Source: Nitriliruptoraceae bacterium
GTDB lineage: Bacteria > Actinomycetota > Nitriliruptoria > Nitriliruptorales > Nitriliruptoraceae
Assembly: GCA_007131525.1 (NCBI GenBank)
Contig: SLQK01000226.1
Location: 1 to 11,381 of the forward strand
Direction: 5' to 3'
DNA length: 11,381 nucleotides
Each line of letters starts with the position of its first letter. Position 1 is the stretch's first letter. Made by a program: the position numbers and the translations under genes. The notes beneath the pieces are model-generated. The model did not search any database and was not told the DNA's origin. It worked only from the letters and a program-made list of their open reading frames with translations. Positions 1 to 7,121 of the stretch are shown here, in pieces.

Positions 1-286
1 CGGGCAGCGAGCCCGGCGCCACGGCGCGGCGTGCCCGGGCCGTCAGGGCGAACCCGATGGGCCGGTCATGGTCCGGTGCCGGCTGGCCCTGCCCCGTGGC
101 CGGGGACGGGGCCAGGGCCGGTGCCGACGGACCCGCTGGCGGGGTGTCGCGATCCGAGCGACCGGGGCGGTCCTGCTCGTCGAGCGGCAGCAGGATCTGC
201 TCCGGTCTGACGGACGCCGGCACGGGCTGCCCATCAGGCCCGGCCGCCCGGTCCTGGCGCTGGTGGCGTGAGGTCGACTGTTCCAT
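1..286 (-). CDS. Unrecognised protein, 5' part only (runs off left edge)
   Basis: An open frame starts with ATG at 286 (or GTG at 292) and stays open to base 1, giving at least 95 residues of a larger protein. I do not recognise the family. The visible N-terminal region is rich in Pro, Ala, Gln, Asp and Arg, looks disordered, and has no signal peptide or membrane segment. The last visible residues (DRPIGFALTARARRAV) look more like the start of a folded part. About 86% of codons end in G or C, which supports real coding. It lies 78 nt downstream of rpoD on the same strand, so it could be read through from rpoD. There is no Shine-Dalgarno site; instead TACGGT ends 6 nt before the ATG, the geometry of a leaderless -10 box. 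The two longer opposite-frame ORFs here look like shadows. Moderate confidence that it is a gene, none on function. Confidence 0.5.
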   Translation of the reverse strand, partial: MEQSTSRHQRQDRAAGPDGQPVPASVRPEQILLPLDEQDRPGRSDRDTPPAGPSAPALAPSPATGQGQPAPDHDRPIGFALTARARRAVAPGSLP

Positions 287-294
287 GACCACAC

Positions 295-300
295 CGTACG
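295..300 (-). promoter_or_regulatory. Possible leaderless -10 element for the left-edge gene
   Basis: On the minus strand TACGGT is followed by exactly six bases and then ATG at 286. This is the spacing expected if transcription starts on the start codon. No convincing -35 lies 17-18 bases upstream, and no Shine-Dalgarno site precedes the ATG. Leaderless transcripts are common in actinobacteria. This is a weak single-motif prediction. Confidence 0.25.
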
Positions 301-305
301 ACCGG

Positions 306-329
306 GGTGTGACACCGGACCGCGGTCCG
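306..329. promoter_or_regulatory. Two abutting palindromes between rpoD and the next gene
   Basis: GGTGTGACACC (306-316) is a perfect palindrome around a single central base. It shares base 316 with the perfect 14-bp palindrome CGGACCGCGGTCCG (316-329). The pair lies 36 nt past the rpoD stop and 20 nt before the start of the left-edge gene. The longer one can fold as a 5-bp stem with a 4-base loop, so it might be a T-tract-less terminator for rpoD. Alternatively the pair could be operator sites for the downstream gene. The symmetry is visible; the role is inference. Confidence 0.35.
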
Positions 330-364
330 CTGGCGGGAGCCCACCACCGGTCCCGCAGGGGCGG

Positions 365-1576
365 TCAGGTGTCCAGGTAGCCGTCCAGTTGGTCGACGCG
401 CCCGGGCCGCCGGAGCTTGGCGAGCGCCTTGGCCTCGATCTGGCGGATCCGTTCGCGGGTGAGCCCGAGGTTGCAGCCCACCTGCTCCAGCGTCGATGGC
501 TCGGCGCCGACCAACCCGAACCGCTGCTCGATCACGGTCCGCTCCCGGGGGTTCAGATCCTCGAGCACCGCGGCGATGTCGGACCGGAGCAGCAGGCGGG
601 CGGCTGCTTCGACGGGCACCGTGGCGTTGCGATCCTCGAGCAGCTCCCCCATCGAGCCGTCGCCGTCCTCGCCGATCGGGGCGTCCAACGACGTCGGGTC
701 GACGCCGAGGCGGTGGAACTCCTCGACCTTGTCCACCGGCAGGTCGGCGGCGGTCGCGATCTCCTCCAAGGTGGGTTCCCGGCCGAGCCGCTGGACCAGT
801 GACCGCTCGATCCGCCCCAACCGGTTCATGGTCTCGACCAGGTGCACGGGGATACGGATCGTGCGCGACTGGTCGGCGATGGCACGGCTGATCATCTGCC
901 GGATCCACCACGTGGCGTAGGTCGAGAACTTGTAGCCCCGCGTGTAGTCGAACTTGTCGACCGCCCGCATCAGGCCGAGGTTGCCCTCCTGGATCAGGTC
1001 CGGGAACTGCAGGCCACGCCCGACGTGCCGCTTCGCGATCGACACGACCAACCGGAGGTTGGCCTCGATCATCACCTGCTTGGCGTCACCCCCCAACCGC
1101 TCGACCCGGCGCAGGCAGGTCCGCTGCGCGGTGGTCAGCTCCAGCGGCGAGTCGAGCACCTCGGCGGCCGCCAGGCCGGCCTCGACACGCTTGGCGAGAT
1201 CGACCTCGGACTCCTGGTCGAGGAGGTCCACGCGCCCGATCTCGTTGAGGTACAGCCGGACCGCATCGACGCTGGCGGGGGCGTCGGCCGGCGCGGGCGA
1301 GGTCGGCCCGGTCGCGCCGCCATCGCCGAGGTCGTCGACCAGCTGCACCGCGGCGTCACGCAGGCGCGCCCCGACCTGCTCGATCGCCGCGGCATCGAGC
1401 CCCGCATCGTCCACCGCGACCGCGACCTCGCGGGCGGTGACGAACCCCCGCCGGCTCCCGTGGGCGACGAGGTCGTCGCCGACCTCCCGGGCGACATCGA
1501 TGAGCAGTATCGGCAGGTCCTCATCGACCCGGTCGCCCGAGACGGCAGCCCCGGCGCGCGGGGAGGAACCGCTCAT
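365..1576 (-). CDS. rpoD: RNA polymerase principal sigma factor (RpoD/SigA, group 1)
   Basis: A sigma-70 factor of 403 residues that directs RNA polymerase to housekeeping promoters. A region 1.1-like helical segment lies at about 28-82 (SRRGFVTAREV within it). Region 1.2 is at about 102-135 (VDAVRLYLNEIGRV). Region 2, at about 165-249, has the hallmark DLIQEGNLGL and the -10-reading helix FSTYATWWIRQ. Region 3 is at about 250-315 and region 4 at about 331-403, with the -35-reading helix-turn-helix around LTRERIRQIEAKAL. The presence of regions 1.1 and 1.2 marks it as a primary rather than alternative sigma. ATG at 1576 was chosen because GGGAGGTGG lies about 6 nt upstream and homology begins after it; the frame is open to 1681, but those 35 codons carry no conserved sequence. 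The N-terminus is short compared with many actinobacterial SigA proteins. The gene follows dnaG with a 108-nt gap that holds a possible promoter. Confidence 0.97.
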   Translation of the reverse strand: MSGSSPRAGAAVSGDRVDEDLPILLIDVAREVGDDLVAHGSRRGFVTAREVAVAVDDAGLDAAAIEQVGARLRDAAVQLVDDLGDGGATGPTSPAPADAPASVDAVRLYLNEIGRVDLLDQESEVDLAKRVEAGLAAAEVLDSPLELTTAQRTCLRRVERLGGDAKQVMIEANLRLVVSIAKRHVGRGLQFPDLIQEGNLGLMRAVDKFDYTRGYKFSTYATWWIRQMISRAIADQSRTIRIPVHLVETMNRLGRIERSLVQRLGREPTLEEIATAADLPVDKVEEFHRLGVDPTSLDAPIGEDGDGSMGELLEDRNATVPVEAAARLLLRSDIAAVLEDLNPRERTVIEQRFGLVGAEPSTLEQVGCNLGLTRERIRQIEAKALAKLRRPGRVDQLDGYLDT

Positions 1577-1611
1577 GGCCGACCACCTCCCAGGCTCGCC
1601 CACGGTGACCG

Positions 1612-1642
1612 ATGCTACGGAGCGAGGCGGTCCCACCGTCCG
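1612..1642 (-). promoter_or_regulatory. Possible rpoD promoter in the dnaG-rpoD gap
   Basis: In the 108-nt gap, the minus strand carries TAGCAT (1617-1612) as a -10 candidate. CGGACG (1642-1637), sharing GAC with the TTGACA consensus, lies 19 nt upstream. The predicted start of transcription is about 30 nt before the ATG and leaves room for the visible Shine-Dalgarno site. A TANNNT hexamer is infrequent at this GC content, but the -35 is poor and the spacer is long. If real, rpoD has its own promoter inside the cluster, as in other macromolecular synthesis operons. Confidence 0.3.
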
Positions 1643-1684
1643 GTTCTTGGGTACGGCGCACCGCGTGCGCACCTCCCGCACGCC

Positions 1685-3580
1685 TCAGGCGGGCTGGCCC
1701 AGGAGCTGCCGGCGTCGACGCTGGAGGTCCGCGAGGCCCCGCTGCAGCTCCCGGACCCGGTCCGGGTCGGTGGTGTGGCTCAGCCGGGCCAGCTCCTCAC
1801 GGAGGGCCCGGCTCTCCGCGTCGACGCGGTCGACGAGCAGGCGCCGGATGCGCCCTGCAACGACGGCACCGACGACCTCCGGGTCCGTGAGCTCGGGATC
1901 CTCCTCCAGCGCCAGCGCCCGCAGCAGGCCCCGGATGCGGTCGTCCTCAGCTGCCGCGACGACGTCGGCGAAGGGGGCACCGGCCCCGCCACCGGCCCGC
2001 ACGGCCCGCAGCACCGCCCGGGCGTCGGGATGGGTGAGATCGTCCTCCACGAGCTCCGCGGCCTCGTCGGGGAGGTGCTCGGGATGCTGGAGCAGGGCCC
2101 GCAGCGCCGCCCGTTCGATGCGCGCCCGGCTCGCGGTCACCGGCCGGTCAGCGCCCGCACGACCCCCCTGCGCCTGTCGGGCGCCTGTTCGCGCAGCCCC
2201 ACCGGCGCCGGCGGCGGCCACGCCCTCGTGGGCATCGAGCTGTACCCCGAGCCGCGCCGCGGTGTCGGTCACGAACCCGTAGGCGTAGCCGATCCGTTCG
2301 GCGATCTCCGTGCGGGCCCACTCGCGACGCAGGTCGGGATCGGACTCCCGCGCCAGGACCGTCAGGGCATCCCGCAGCGCCGCCGTGCGGCCCGCTTCGG
2401 AGGACAGATCGGCGGCGGCGAGGTGGTGGCGCAGGACGAAGGGCACGACCGGGGTCGCCGCCGTCAGCGCCCCGCGCACGCCCTCCGCGCCCACCTCGGC
2501 GACCAGGTCGGCGGGGTCGTTGCCCTCGGGCAGGACCAGCACCCGCAGGTCCAGCCGGGCGCCCTGCCCGTCACCGACGAGCTCCCGGGCTGCCTCCCAG
2601 GCGCGTTCGGCGGCCTTCACCCCCGCCGCGTCGGCATCGAAGGCGAGCACGATCCGCTGGGCGTAGCGGGACAGCAGGCGCAGGTGCTCCACCCCCACCG
2701 CCGTCCCGCAGGTCGCCACGGCGTTGGCCACCCCGGCCTGGTGCAGCGCCATCACGTCGGTGTAGCCCTCGCAGACCAGCACCTGCTCGGCCCGCACGAT
2801 CTCCGAGCGCGCCTGCCGGATCCCGTACAGCACCCGGGTCTTCTTGTACAGCGGGGTCTCGGCGGAGTTGAGGTACTTGGGCGGCTCGAAGCCGCCGTAG
2901 TCGAGCTCCGGCAGGATCCGGCCACCGAACCCGATCACGTCCCCGCCGGGATCGTGGATCGGGAACATCAGCCGACCCCGGAACCGGTCGCGCAGCCCAC
3001 CCCGCTCGTTGCGCGCCACCAGCCCGGTGGTGATCAGGTCCTGCTCGGCGAACCCCTCGGCAACCAGGGCGCGCGCCATCGCGTCGAAGCGGTTGGGCGC
3101 GAAGCCGACCTCGAAGGCCTCGGCATCGGCACGGGAGAACCCCCGGGACCGCAGGTAGTCCCGGGCGACCCGGCCCTCATCGGCGTAGAGCTGGGCGACG
3201 AGGAAGTCGCGGGCCGCGGCCGTCGCGGCCACCAGCCGGGTCCGTTCCCCGACGGCACGACGTTCCCGCGCGCTCATCTGCTCGTAGCGCAGCTGGAAGC
3301 CGGTCCGCCGGGCCAGGGACTCGACGGCCTCCGGGAACTCCAGTCCCTCGATGCGCATCAGGAAGTCGTAGAGGTCACCGGAGACGCCGCAGCCGAAGCA
3401 GTTGTAGAAGTTGCCCTCGGGGGTGACCGTGAAGGACGGGGTCTTCTCGGTGTGGAAGGGACACAGGCCCTTGAAGGACCGCCCCGCCCGCTTCAGCGTC
3501 GTGTACTCCCCCACCACGGCGACGATGTCGGCCTGGGTCCGCAGCGCCTCGATGTCGTCCTTGACGATCCGCCCGGCCAC
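1685..3580 (-). CDS. dnaG: DNA primase DnaG
   Basis: The primase makes RNA primers for the replication fork and works with the DnaB helicase. The protein has 631 residues, a normal length. The N-terminal CHC2-type zinc finger has C40, H43, C61 and C64 (CPFHTEKTPSF and CFGCGVSGD). The RNA-polymerase/TOPRIM core follows, with the catalytic glutamate in VCEGYTDVMALH (E271) and the metal-binding aspartates in AFDADAAG (D315, D317). A Gly/Ala/Arg-rich linker at about 453-475 leads to a helical C-terminal helicase-interaction domain ending in an Arg-rich, coiled-coil-like tail. The start is GTG at 3580, set by AGGAGGT 6 nt upstream. dnaG is followed directly by rpoD and preceded by the DUF3151 gene on the same strand, so co-transcription is likely. 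Confidence 0.98.
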   Translation of the reverse strand: MAGRIVKDDIEALRTQADIVAVVGEYTTLKRAGRSFKGLCPFHTEKTPSFTVTPEGNFYNCFGCGVSGDLYDFLMRIEGLEFPEAVESLARRTGFQLRYEQMSARERRAVGERTRLVAATAAARDFLVAQLYADEGRVARDYLRSRGFSRADAEAFEVGFAPNRFDAMARALVAEGFAEQDLITTGLVARNERGGLRDRFRGRLMFPIHDPGGDVIGFGGRILPELDYGGFEPPKYLNSAETPLYKKTRVLYGIRQARSEIVRAEQVLVCEGYTDVMALHQAGVANAVATCGTAVGVEHLRLLSRYAQRIVLAFDADAAGVKAAERAWEAARELVGDGQGARLDLRVLVLPEGNDPADLVAEVGAEGVRGALTAATPVVPFVLRHHLAAADLSSEAGRTAALRDALTVLARESDPDLRREWARTEIAERIGYAYGFVTDTAARLGVQLDAHEGVAAAGAGGAARTGARQAQGGRAGADRPVTASRARIERAALRALLQHPEHLPDEAAELVEDDLTHPDARAVLRAVRAGGGAGAPFADVVAAAEDDRIRGLLRALALEEDPELTDPEVVGAVVAGRIRRLLVDRVDAESRALREELARLSHTTDPDRVRELQRGLADLQRRRRQLLGQPA

Positions 3581-3633
3581 GACCCCACCTCCTCACGCCC
3601 CGTCCGACGGCCTGCACCGCGACGCTGCTGTGG

Positions 3634-3639
3634 ACCGTA
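3634..3639 (-). promoter_or_regulatory. Possible -10 element upstream of dnaG
   Basis: TACGGT reads on the minus strand in the 76-nt gap between the DUF3151 gene and dnaG, about 53 nt before the GTG. CTGACC, overlapping the DUF3151 stop codon, could act as a -35 but is only 15 nt away, shorter than ideal. It could supplement readthrough from the upstream gene. Weak motif evidence only. Confidence 0.22.
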
Positions 3640-3656
3640 GCGCCCGAGCGCGACGG

Positions 3657-4091
3657 TCAGCCGGCCAGGTTGCGGTCGTCCCAGTCGGGGTCGAGCTCGG
3701 TCAGGAAGGTCGTGATACGCGCCACCTCGGGTTCCTCACCGATCTCCGCCGCGGCGGCCCGCAGCCGTCCGAGGCAGATCAGGAAGGCCCGGTTGGCCGG
3801 CACCGACCATCGCACGTACCCGCGGCCGCCCCACCCTGCGCCGCGCAGGGCGTCGAGACCGCGGTGGTAGCCGACGCGGGCGTAGGCGTACCGCTCGATC
3901 GGATCGCGACCGTGCGCCGCGAGCGCGGCCCACGCCGCCACACAGGCCGGGTGATCGGCCACGACGGCAGCGAGCGCGTCCCGTCGCAGGGACGGTGCCG
4001 TTGCCCGTGCGCCCGCGAGCGCCGCCTGCACCTCGGGCGGGTCCTCGGGCAGGGTGGTCTCGTGCCGGTCGGCCATGGGTAGGTCGGCCAC
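3657..4091 (-). CDS. DUF3151 family protein
   Basis: A 144-residue protein that matches, from memory, the actinobacterial DUF3151 family, whose function is not known. The diagnostic stretch is ERYAYARVGYHRGLDALRGA (about 66-85), followed by a Gly/Trp-rich turn and a region with VPANRAFLICLGRL. The N-terminal half is Ala-rich and helical (PEVQAALAGARA) and the C-terminus is acidic (ELDPDWDDRN). There is no signal peptide or membrane segment, so it is probably cytosolic. The GTG at 4091 is favoured over the ATG at 4076 because GGAGG lies 7 nt before it. It is the first gene of the leftward group with dnaG and rpoD, 76 nt upstream of dnaG. It is divergent from the M61 peptidase gene across a 193-nt gap. 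Confidence 0.85.
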   Translation of the reverse strand: MADLPMADRHETTLPEDPPEVQAALAGARATAPSLRRDALAAVVADHPACVAAWAALAAHGRDPIERYAYARVGYHRGLDALRGAGWGGRGYVRWSVPANRAFLICLGRLRAAAAEIGEEPEVARITTFLTELDPDWDDRNLAG

Positions 4092-4173
4092 TGGGGTGCC
4101 TCCGGGGTGGCGGTGGGCGCGGTTCCCCGACCAGGTGGCCGCGCGCTGGTGCCGCCATCCGTCGGGGCCGGCG

Positions 4174-4201
4174 AAGGTAGCCGCACACCGGTCGCTAGCC
4201 T
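4174..4201. promoter_or_regulatory. Possible back-to-back promoters in the divergent gap
   Basis: The 193-nt gap between the DUF3151 gene (leftward) and the M61 peptidase gene (rightward) holds two -10-like hexamers. TACCTT lies on the minus strand (4179-4174) and TAGCCT on the plus strand (4196-4201). Each is a little over 80 nt from its start codon. No good -35 box goes with either. Divergent start sites must lie in this gap, but these exact positions are a guess. Confidence 0.2.
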
Positions 4202-4284
4202 CCGCGCGGCAGCCGGACCCCGTGCCGTCCGGCTCCGAACCCGCCGCAGACCCGGGCAGGAGCCCCCGCGACCCAGGAGCGCCG

Positions 4285-6033
4285 GTGGCCGCACCGATCC
4301 GCTACCACGTCGATCTCGCCGATCGGCTGCACCACCTGGTGCAGGTCACGATGACCGTGCCCGTGGAGCTCGCGCCCGGCGCCCGCCTCGTCCTGCCGGT
4401 GTGGACGCCGGGCAGCTACGTGGTCCGCGACTACGCCCGCCACGTCCAGACGATCGCCGCTCGCGACGCCCGCGGCGCGGCACTCCCCCTGCACCGCGAC
4501 GGGACCACGGCGTGGCTGCTGCCCGAGGAGGTCACCGGTGAGGTCACCGTCACCTGGGAGCTCTACGCCAACGACCTCAGCGTCCGGACCAACCACGTCG
4601 ACGACCACCACGCGCTGCTCATCCCGGCCGCCACCTTCCTCTGCGTGGATGGCGCGGAGGACCACCCCCACGAGGTCCATCTCCCTCCCGTGCCGTCCGA
4701 CCACCGGGTCTTCTCCCTGCTGCCACCGGGACCCACCGCCGACACCTACCTCGCCAGCGATCGTGACCACCTGATCGACAGCGCCTTCGAGGTGGGTGCG
4801 CTGCCCCACGTCGACGTGGAGCTTGCCGGGGTTCCCCACACCTTCGTGTGGTCCGGCCACGGCGGCGCACCCGACCTCCCGCGCATCGCCGCGGACCTCT
4901 CGGCCATCTCCGAGGCCTGCCGCGCGGTGTTCGGTGCGCAGCTGCCCACCGACCGGTACACGATCCTGTGCGCCGGCTGGGACAACGGAGGTGGCGGGCT
5001 CGAGCACCGCGACGGAGCGGTGCTGCAGGTCCCGATCCACACCTTCCAGGACCCGGACCTCACCGCCAGGTTCCGCTCCCTGCTCACCCACGAGTACCTC
5101 CACCTGTGGAACGTGAAGCGGCTGGTACCCGCCGACCTGGTGCGGCCGACCTACGACCGGCCCACCCACTCGGAGTCGCTGTGGGTCGCGGAGGGGTGGA
5201 CCGCCTACTACGACGAGCTGCTGCCCACCCGCGCCGGGCTGTGGCAGCCACGACGCCTCCTCGACACCCTGCAGTCGACCTGGGCCCGGACCCTGGACAC
5301 CCCCGGCGTGCACCGGCAGAGCCTGCGGCAGGCCTCCCACGAAGCGTGGATCAAGCACTACGTCCGCGATCACAACGCACCCAACGTCATGACCGACTAC
5401 TACGGCCACGGCTCCCTGGTCGCCTTCGAGCTGGACCTGCGGCTCAGGGCCGAGGCGCCCGACGGTGACGGCCTCGACACCGTGTTCCGGCTGCTGTGGG
5501 AACGACACGGCCTGGATCCCGCTGGCTTCACCGAGGACGACGTGCTCGCCGCGGTCGCCGCCGTCGGTGGGGACGACCTCGCCGCCCTGGTCGACGAGCG
5601 CGTCGCTCGGCCCGGACTCCCGGAGCTCGAGGAGGTCGTCGGGGCCGTCGGGCTGCGCTGGCACACCGACGACCGTTCGGCTTCCCCCCACCTCGGCGTC
5701 CACCTGCGCGAGAGCGACACCGAGGTGGTGCTGGCCAGCGTGCTGCGCGACGGACCCGCGTGGCGGGCGGGGCTGAGCGGTGAGGACCGGTTGCTCGCCA
5801 TCGACGGCCGCACCGTCGGCCGTGGGCGGCTGTCGTCGGTCCTCGCGGCCTTCGACCCGGGCCAGGAGGTGGCGGTGACCGTGGCCAGGGGACCCCGGCT
5901 GCTGACCCGAGGAGTCACACTCGACCCGCCGCGTCCCGACCGCCGGCTCGTGCGCGCCCAGGCACCGAGCGCCGCCGCCGGACGGGCCTTCGCCCGCTGG
6001 TGCGGCGGGGAACTCACAGGGATCGAGCCCTGA
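4285..6033 (+). CDS. M61 family metallopeptidase with PDZ domain (glycyl aminopeptidase-like)
   Basis: A zinc aminopeptidase of 582 residues in the M61 family. Known M61 members remove N-terminal Gly/Ala residues; the substrate here is unknown. The N-terminal beta domain (about 1-175) contains WTPGSYVVRDYARH, typical of the family. The catalytic domain has GGLEH (237-241), the zinc motif HEYLH (269-273) followed by WNVKRLVP, and the third zinc ligand E303 in WVAEGWTAYY. A C-terminal PDZ domain lies at about 469-545 (LASVLRDGPAWRAGLSGEDR). All catalytic residues are present. No signal peptide or membrane helix is seen, so it is probably cytoplasmic. The frame is open from 4054, but GTG at 4285 fits: AGGAG is 5 nt upstream and homology begins directly after it. 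Its stop overlaps the ATG of the SRPBCC gene (TGATG), implying translational coupling. Confidence 0.92.
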   Translation: MAAPIRYHVDLADRLHHLVQVTMTVPVELAPGARLVLPVWTPGSYVVRDYARHVQTIAARDARGAALPLHRDGTTAWLLPEEVTGEVTVTWELYANDLSVRTNHVDDHHALLIPAATFLCVDGAEDHPHEVHLPPVPSDHRVFSLLPPGPTADTYLASDRDHLIDSAFEVGALPHVDVELAGVPHTFVWSGHGGAPDLPRIAADLSAISEACRAVFGAQLPTDRYTILCAGWDNGGGGLEHRDGAVLQVPIHTFQDPDLTARFRSLLTHEYLHLWNVKRLVPADLVRPTYDRPTHSESLWVAEGWTAYYDELLPTRAGLWQPRRLLDTLQSTWARTLDTPGVHRQSLRQASHEAWIKHYVRDHNAPNVMTDYYGHGSLVAFELDLRLRAEAPDGDGLDTVFRLLWERHGLDPAGFTEDDVLAAVAAVGGDDLAALVDERVARPGLPELEEVVGAVGLRWHTDDRSASPHLGVHLRESDTEVVLASVLRDGPAWRAGLSGEDRLLAIDGRTVGRGRLSSVLAAFDPGQEVAVTVARGPRLLTRGVTLDPPRPDRRLVRAQAPSAAAGRAFARWCGGELTGIEP

Positions 6034-6551
6034 TGGACGGTCCCGCCGGCGCCGAGCCGCTGTACCTGATCCGCCTCCACCGCGAGGAGCTGTTCCGCCA
6101 TGACGTCGAGGTGGTGTGGCGGTGGATGTCGGAGACGGACCGGTTCCCGACCTGGTGGCGGTGGCTGCGCGAGTTCGAGGCCGAGGGCGGCGGGCTGGTC
6201 GCCGGCGGCATCCTGCGGGGGTTGGTGGTGCCCCCGATCCCCTACCGGTTCCGCGTCGGCATCCACTTCGACGAGGTGCGTCCCGCCGAGCACATCACCG
6301 CACGGCTGAGCGGTGACCTCCACGGTCCCGCCGACGTGACGCTGGCCCCCCACGGCACGGGCACCCGGCTCACGATCCGGTGGCACGTGGAGATGCGCAA
6401 ACCCTCCATGCGCGCCGCCGCGCGCTACGCCAAGGGCCTGATGGTCTGGGGCCACGACCAGGTGATCGAGATCACGGTCAGGCGGTTCCACGAGGTGCTA
6501 GACCGGGCGGAGCGCTTGACCAGCCACGACCCCTCGGACCGGACACGCTGA
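6033..6551 (+). CDS. SRPBCC (START/polyketide cyclase-like) family protein
   Basis: A 172-residue protein that looks like the SRPBCC helix-grip fold, which forms a pocket for hydrophobic ligands. The N-terminal strand (LYLIRLHREELF) leads into a short helix with VWRWMSETDRFPTWWRWL, the usual opening of polyketide cyclase/dehydrase-like members. Alternating beta strands follow (YRFRVGIHFDEV, HITARLSGDL, TRLTIRWHVEM). A long C-terminal helix ends the domain (KGLMVWGHDQVIEITVRRFH). There is no signal peptide or catalytic motif, so ligand or reaction cannot be named. The ATG at 6033 overlaps the M61 stop by one base and has only a weak upstream AGGG, so reinitiation after the peptidase is likely. 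It is the last gene of this two-gene plus-strand unit and converges on the coiled-coil gene. Confidence 0.8.
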   Translation: MDGPAGAEPLYLIRLHREELFRHDVEVVWRWMSETDRFPTWWRWLREFEAEGGGLVAGGILRGLVVPPIPYRFRVGIHFDEVRPAEHITARLSGDLHGPADVTLAPHGTGTRLTIRWHVEMRKPSMRAAARYAKGLMVWGHDQVIEITVRRFHEVLDRAERLTSHDPSDRTR

Positions 6552-6570
6552 GACCGGACCTCTTCGAGCC

Positions 6571-6589
6571 GGACGATGGCAGCTCGTCC
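6571..6589. terminator. Hairpin between convergent genes
   Basis: A perfect 6-bp stem (GGACGA/TCGTCC) with a 7-base loop lies in the 61-nt gap between the SRPBCC gene stop (6551) and the coiled-coil gene stop (6613). There is no T-tract on either strand. Its position between convergent genes fits a two-way terminator, but the stem is short. Confidence 0.35.
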
Positions 6590-6612
6590 CACCGGGCCGG
6601 ATCAGCGCACGC

Positions 6613-7005
6613 TCACAGCTGGTCGGCGACCTGCGCCCACCGGTCCCGAACCCGACGCAGCCGGGCCTCGAGCCCCTGCCGATCGGCGGCCGCGAGGCTC
6701 GGATCGCTGAGCCGTTCCTCCAGCACCCCGACCTCGACGGTGAGCAGCTCCACCTCGGTCCGCAGCACCCGGACCTCCTCCAGGGAGGACAGCGGCCGGT
6801 CCCGCAGCGCCTCGTCGAGCAGCTTGCGGGCCCGTTCGTCGGCGAGCAGGGAGCGGTCAGCGCCGGCCTGGGCGAGCAACCCGTCCAGGTCGGGGAGCGC
6901 GCGGGTCCGGGGCAGCTGCTCGAGCAGCTCCTGGAGGCGGCTCACGGCGCGGTCCGCGCGCACCCAGTCCGGGACCTCCCGGCCTGGCGTCGGCTGGTCC
7001 GCCAT
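6613..7005 (-). CDS. Small coiled-coil protein of unknown function
   Basis: A 130-residue protein I cannot assign to a family. The N-terminal 70 residues are charged and helical with many leucines (SRLQELLEQL and DLDGLLAQAG). Residues about 73-128 form a likely coiled coil made of two antiparallel or consecutive helices (EEVRVLRTEVELLTVEV and LEARLRRVRDRW) broken at DPSLA. There is no signal peptide, membrane segment or cysteine. ATG at 7005 is well set by AGGAG 7 nt upstream; the frame is open further upstream, but that stretch has no SD and atypical composition. It is divergent from the small membrane protein gene across 116 nt and convergent with the SRPBCC gene, so it is transcribed alone. 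The M61 pair is not part of its unit. Confidence 0.72.
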   Translation of the reverse strand: MADQPTPGREVPDWVRADRAVSRLQELLEQLPRTRALPDLDGLLAQAGADRSLLADERARKLLDEALRDRPLSSLEEVRVLRTEVELLTVEVGVLEERLSDPSLAAADRQGLEARLRRVRDRWAQVADQL

Positions 7006-7028
7006 GTCACCGCTCCTCGACGTCGGGC

Positions 7029-7057
7029 AGCGTAGCGAGCCCACCCCCAGGTGCGAC
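7029..7057 (-). promoter_or_regulatory. Possible promoter of the coiled-coil gene
   Basis: The minus strand has TACGCT (7034-7029), with GTCGCA (7057-7052) 17 nt upstream as a poor -35 sharing three of six positions with TTGACA. A start of transcription near 7022 would leave a short leader that still contains the AGGAG site. Plausible in position, weak in sequence. Confidence 0.28.
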
Positions 7058-7085
7058 GGGGTTCCTGCCGCGGCGCAGCCCGCGG

Positions 7086-7115
7086 TTGGCCCTCGACCGC
7101 CGCGTCTGCCACCCT
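7086..7115 (+). promoter_or_regulatory. Possible leaderless promoter of the small membrane protein gene
   Basis: TTGGCC (7086-7091) and CACCCT (7110-7115) are separated by 18 nt, and the ATG at 7122 begins 7 nt after the end of the -10 candidate. No Shine-Dalgarno site precedes the ATG, which is what a leaderless transcript would show. Both hexamers are weak matches to consensus. Confidence 0.25.
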
Positions 7116-7121
7116 CACGCC

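Noticed and set aside
43..380. Alternative small genes at the left edge (43-315 minus, 57-380 plus)
   Set aside because: Both are Arg/Ser/Pro-rich shadow-type translations. The frame starting at 286 has better codon bias and runs on past the edge.
1577..1681. Longer rpoD start giving 35 extra N-terminal residues
   Set aside because: The extra residues are not sigma-like, and a good Shine-Dalgarno site fixes the ATG at 1576.
842..3640. 932-codon open frame on the plus strand
   Set aside because: It lies fully antisense to dnaG and rpoD, whose proteins are unmistakable. Long antisense frames are expected at this GC content, and its translation shows no family motif.
4054..4284. Longer M61 start at 4054
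   Set aside because: The extra 77 residues are Arg/Pro-rich and overlap the divergent DUF3151 gene. GTG at 4285 has AGGAG at the right distance.
4195..5703. 502-codon open frame on the minus strand
   Set aside because: It is antisense to the M61 peptidase gene, which keeps all catalytic motifs. Its Val/Gly/Gln-rich translation is typical of a shadow frame.
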